From JAQBGV01 sp032128395 (GTDB lineage Bacteria; Planctomycetota; UBA8108; UBA1146), in NCBI GenBank assembly GCA_032128395.1, contig JAQBGV010000089.1, positions 1 to 15,814 of the forward strand: a DNA stretch of 15,814 nucleotides. The letters are read 5' to 3'. Shown piece after piece: positions 14,465 to 15,814 of this stretch. The position numbers were made by a program, and so were the translations under genes. How positions within the stretch are numbered: the first letter of the stretch is position 1; every line of letters starts with the position of its first letter. The notes under the pieces were generated by a model. It searched no databases and had not been told where the DNA came from. It worked only from the letters and a program-made list of their open reading frames with translations.

Positions 14465-15039
14465 TCACCACGCGACGATCTGCCGCGCCCCTTCGACGAT
14501 CCGATCGACCGAAGGAATCCGCGCCGCCTCGAGTCCCGCACGAACGGGACGACCGCCGCTTCCGACTCGAATCCGGAGAGGCGCTCGAACGAGAATTCAC
14601 GGACGTGGAGTTTCGATGACTCGAGGCCGTCGGAGAACGACTCGAGGCCGTCGGAGAACGCGTGCAAACTCTGTGCTTCGTCGAATCCGTCGAATCGTGC
14701 CTGGAGCGAGCCGCGTTCGGGCAGATCCGCCCGCTCGAGCTCCTTGATCAGTGCGCGGGCGACCTTCCGCCGCTCGCGGATGAACCGCTCCCTCGCCTTC
14801 ACGATCTTCCCGGCCAGTTCGGCGGGCACCGGGGAGTGCCAATCGATCCAGATCACCTCATCACGGTCGAACTTCTCGCGTTTTCCCGAAAGGGTGAGGA
14901 CGTGCACGAATCCGTCCGCCTCGCCGATCCACTCGCCCGAGACGGTGCGGCCATCGAGGTGGAACTCCGCGGCCACGGCGGCGGAGGTGCTCAGGGCCAC
15001 CACACAGATCGTCGCGCAAGAGATCGCAAGTCGTCGCAT
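14465..15039 (-). pseudogene. Secreted SLA1-homology-like protein with apparent frameshift
   Basis: The ATG at 15039 has AGGAG 5 nt upstream and is followed by a signal peptide (cleavage likely after AVAA, residue 24). Residues about 25-66 (FHLDGRTVSGEWIGEADGFV, then FDRDEVIWIDW) resemble an SLA1-homology (SHD1) domain, common in Planctomycetota. A charged helical segment follows (about 75-115). Past FSDGLESFSDGLESSKLHV the original frame degrades into Arg/Ser-rich text and overlaps the cytochrome gene in antisense to 14284. A shifted frame instead reads AGLEAARIPSVDRIVEGARQ, then IVAW and a TGA at 14465, just 9 nt short of the convergent cytochrome stop. One base missing somewhere between about 14532 and 14598 would restore a single protein. 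Frameshift or sequence error cannot be told apart here. Confidence 0.65.
14618..14659. repeat. Perfect 21-bp tandem duplication
   Basis: The 21-bp unit at 14618-14638 is repeated exactly at 14639-14659. It begins GACTCGAGG and ends GGAGAAC. It lies inside the SLA1-homology-like gene and, being a multiple of three, encodes FSDGLES twice on the minus strand. Perfect identity suggests a recent duplication. Confidence 0.9.
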
Positions 15040-15400
15040 CGGAGCTCCTCGATCGATCCTCGGAACCGTCCCCCCCCGCGCAACCGATCGTACCCGTCGG
15101 GGGTTCCGGGTGAATCGAAAGCTCCGGCGGCAGCGGAACGAAGAACTCCGCCAGTGCCGGCTCGGCGCCGGCCACCGGAGCAGTCCCCCAATACATTCGG
15201 CACTTTTTCGCGCGAGAACTCGCCACTTCGGGTCAACCGTCTCAGTAGTGGACGGTGGGCGCGGGTTTTCCGGGGCAGTGCTCCCCATGATCTGGACGCG
15301 AACAAGATCAGCTGACGTCGCCGAGCACTCGTAGGGCGCAATTCGACATTCGGGTCGGCGGCATCACCCAAGTCAGCTCGGCTCAGACACCGTCGAGCGA
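15040..15400. other. Intergenic region, no credible gene
   Basis: 361 bp between the SLA1-homology-like gene and the transposase remnant. Open frames here lack a start site and family signal. A GC-rich segment at 15122-15180 can fold: CTCCGG (15122-15127) pairs with CCGGAG (15175-15180), enclosing a GCCGGC/GCCGGC stem (15156-15172). A run of eight C lies near 15070. Part of it could be the end of the insertion sequence, but no terminal inverted repeat could be paired. Confidence 0.4.
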
Positions 15401-15697
15401 TCAGTTCAAGAGAGGGTCACATACCGTGCAGGATTGGGCTCGGTTCACCTCCATTCGTTTTGCCCGTGCGGACTTCTTGGCCGCGTCGAGTTCGCCGGGA
15501 ATCTCGTCGCCCGTACCGAAGTACATCTCATCCGGGGTCTGACCTTTGAACGCAGAGTGCGGCAGGACCCCGTTGTGATCGGCGACGTAAAACCTCACGA
15601 GGTTCTCGACGGCGGTCACGGTGTCGAGTGTGTTGAGGAACAACCACTGGTGCTTGATGGATCGAAACCAGGACTCGATCAGCGAGTTCGAGAACGA
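15401..15697 (-). pseudogene. 3' fragment of an integrase-core (rve) transposase
   Basis: About 98 C-terminal residues in one frame. It begins SFSNSLIESWFRSIKHQW and continues through LFLNTLDTV, LVRFYVADHN, LPHSAFKGQTPDEMYFGTG and a Lys/Arg-rich end with CTVCDP. This is the C-terminal part of the DDE integrase-core domain of an IS3-like transposase. The SNS(L/M)IE motif contains the catalytic glutamate. The Asp residues and the N-terminal DNA-binding part are missing because the sequence changes into IstB-like code at about 15693-15700. The fragment cannot be active on its own. Confidence 0.8.
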
Positions 15698-15814
15698 TCT
15701 CCGACATGTATCGGCGCTCTTCCTCGCTCACGCGAACTAGGCCCCAGTCATCGATGACGAAGACATCGGTCCTCGCGATCTTTGCCAGCAACCTGACGTA
15801 GGTGCCGTCGGCGC
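15696..15814 (-). pseudogene. IstB-like ATPase fragment (IS21-family helper protein)
   Basis: The frame is open from the right edge and reads RLLAKIARTDVFVIDDWGL followed by VSEEERRYMSEI. VFVIDD is a Walker B motif, and DDWGL followed by SEEER is typical of IstB, the AAA+ helper ATPase of IS21-type transposition. Homology stops at about 15696, where the sequence becomes the other transposase in a different frame. The 5' part, including the Walker A motif, would lie beyond the window. Confidence 0.7.

Noticed and set aside
1..15814. CRISPR array, tRNA or rRNA genes
   Set aside because: No regularly spaced repeats beyond the two short clusters listed, and no tRNA-like or rRNA-like sequence was recognised on reading both strands.

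Overview
The window is GC-rich DNA from a member of the Planctomycetota or a close relative; this is inferred from gene content, since no rRNA is present. The markers are long FG-GAP/ASPIC-UnbV lipoproteins, a Ser/Thr kinase ending in a formylglycine-generating-enzyme (FGE-sulfatase/SUMF1) domain and paired with an ECF sigma factor, a planctomycete-style dihaem cytochrome c, and a small SLA1-homology-like secreted protein.

Layout. Positions 1 to about 10980 hold one long minus-strand series. Read in transcription order it is: ECF sigma factor (10979-10296), giant Ser/Thr kinase (10221-6628), phospholipase D-like lipoprotein (6336-4240), FG-GAP lipoprotein (4129-2420) whose reading frame continues after a single in-frame TGA as an ASPIC/UnbV plus thioredoxin protein (2416-1301), and, 2 nt later, a TPR/FG-GAP lipoprotein that runs off the left edge (1298 to <1). 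A 453-bp divergent intergenic region rich in hairpins (10980-11432) precedes a plus-strand secreted HAF-repeat protein (11433-12386). That gene converges through a hairpin terminator on a minus-strand spermidine-synthase-like methyltransferase (13258-12551). A plus-strand dihaem cytochrome c (13439-14455) converges on a minus-strand secreted protein (15039-14465) that carries a 21-bp tandem duplication and an apparent frameshift. The right edge (15401-15814) is insertion-sequence debris: the 3' end of an integrase-type transposase joined out of frame to an IstB-like ATPase fragment.

How the genes may work together. The sigma factor and the membrane kinase look like a signalling pair. The kinase has a cytoplasmic catalytic domain, one membrane segment and an extracytoplasmic FGE domain with a PDZ domain nested in it. 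The genes downstream encode lipoproteins of the cell envelope. Whether they share a transcript with the kinase is unknown, because the gaps are 291 and 110 nt.

The most notable signal is the TGA at 2420-2422. Both sides are the same frame and together form one ordinary FG-GAP/ASPIC/thioredoxin lipoprotein. The part after the TGA has no export signal of its own. Eighteen nt after the TGA lies the loop of a hairpin with a GUG loop, close in geometry to a bacterial SECIS element. A selenocysteine codon is a live hypothesis; a nonsense mutation or a sequence error is the plain alternative.
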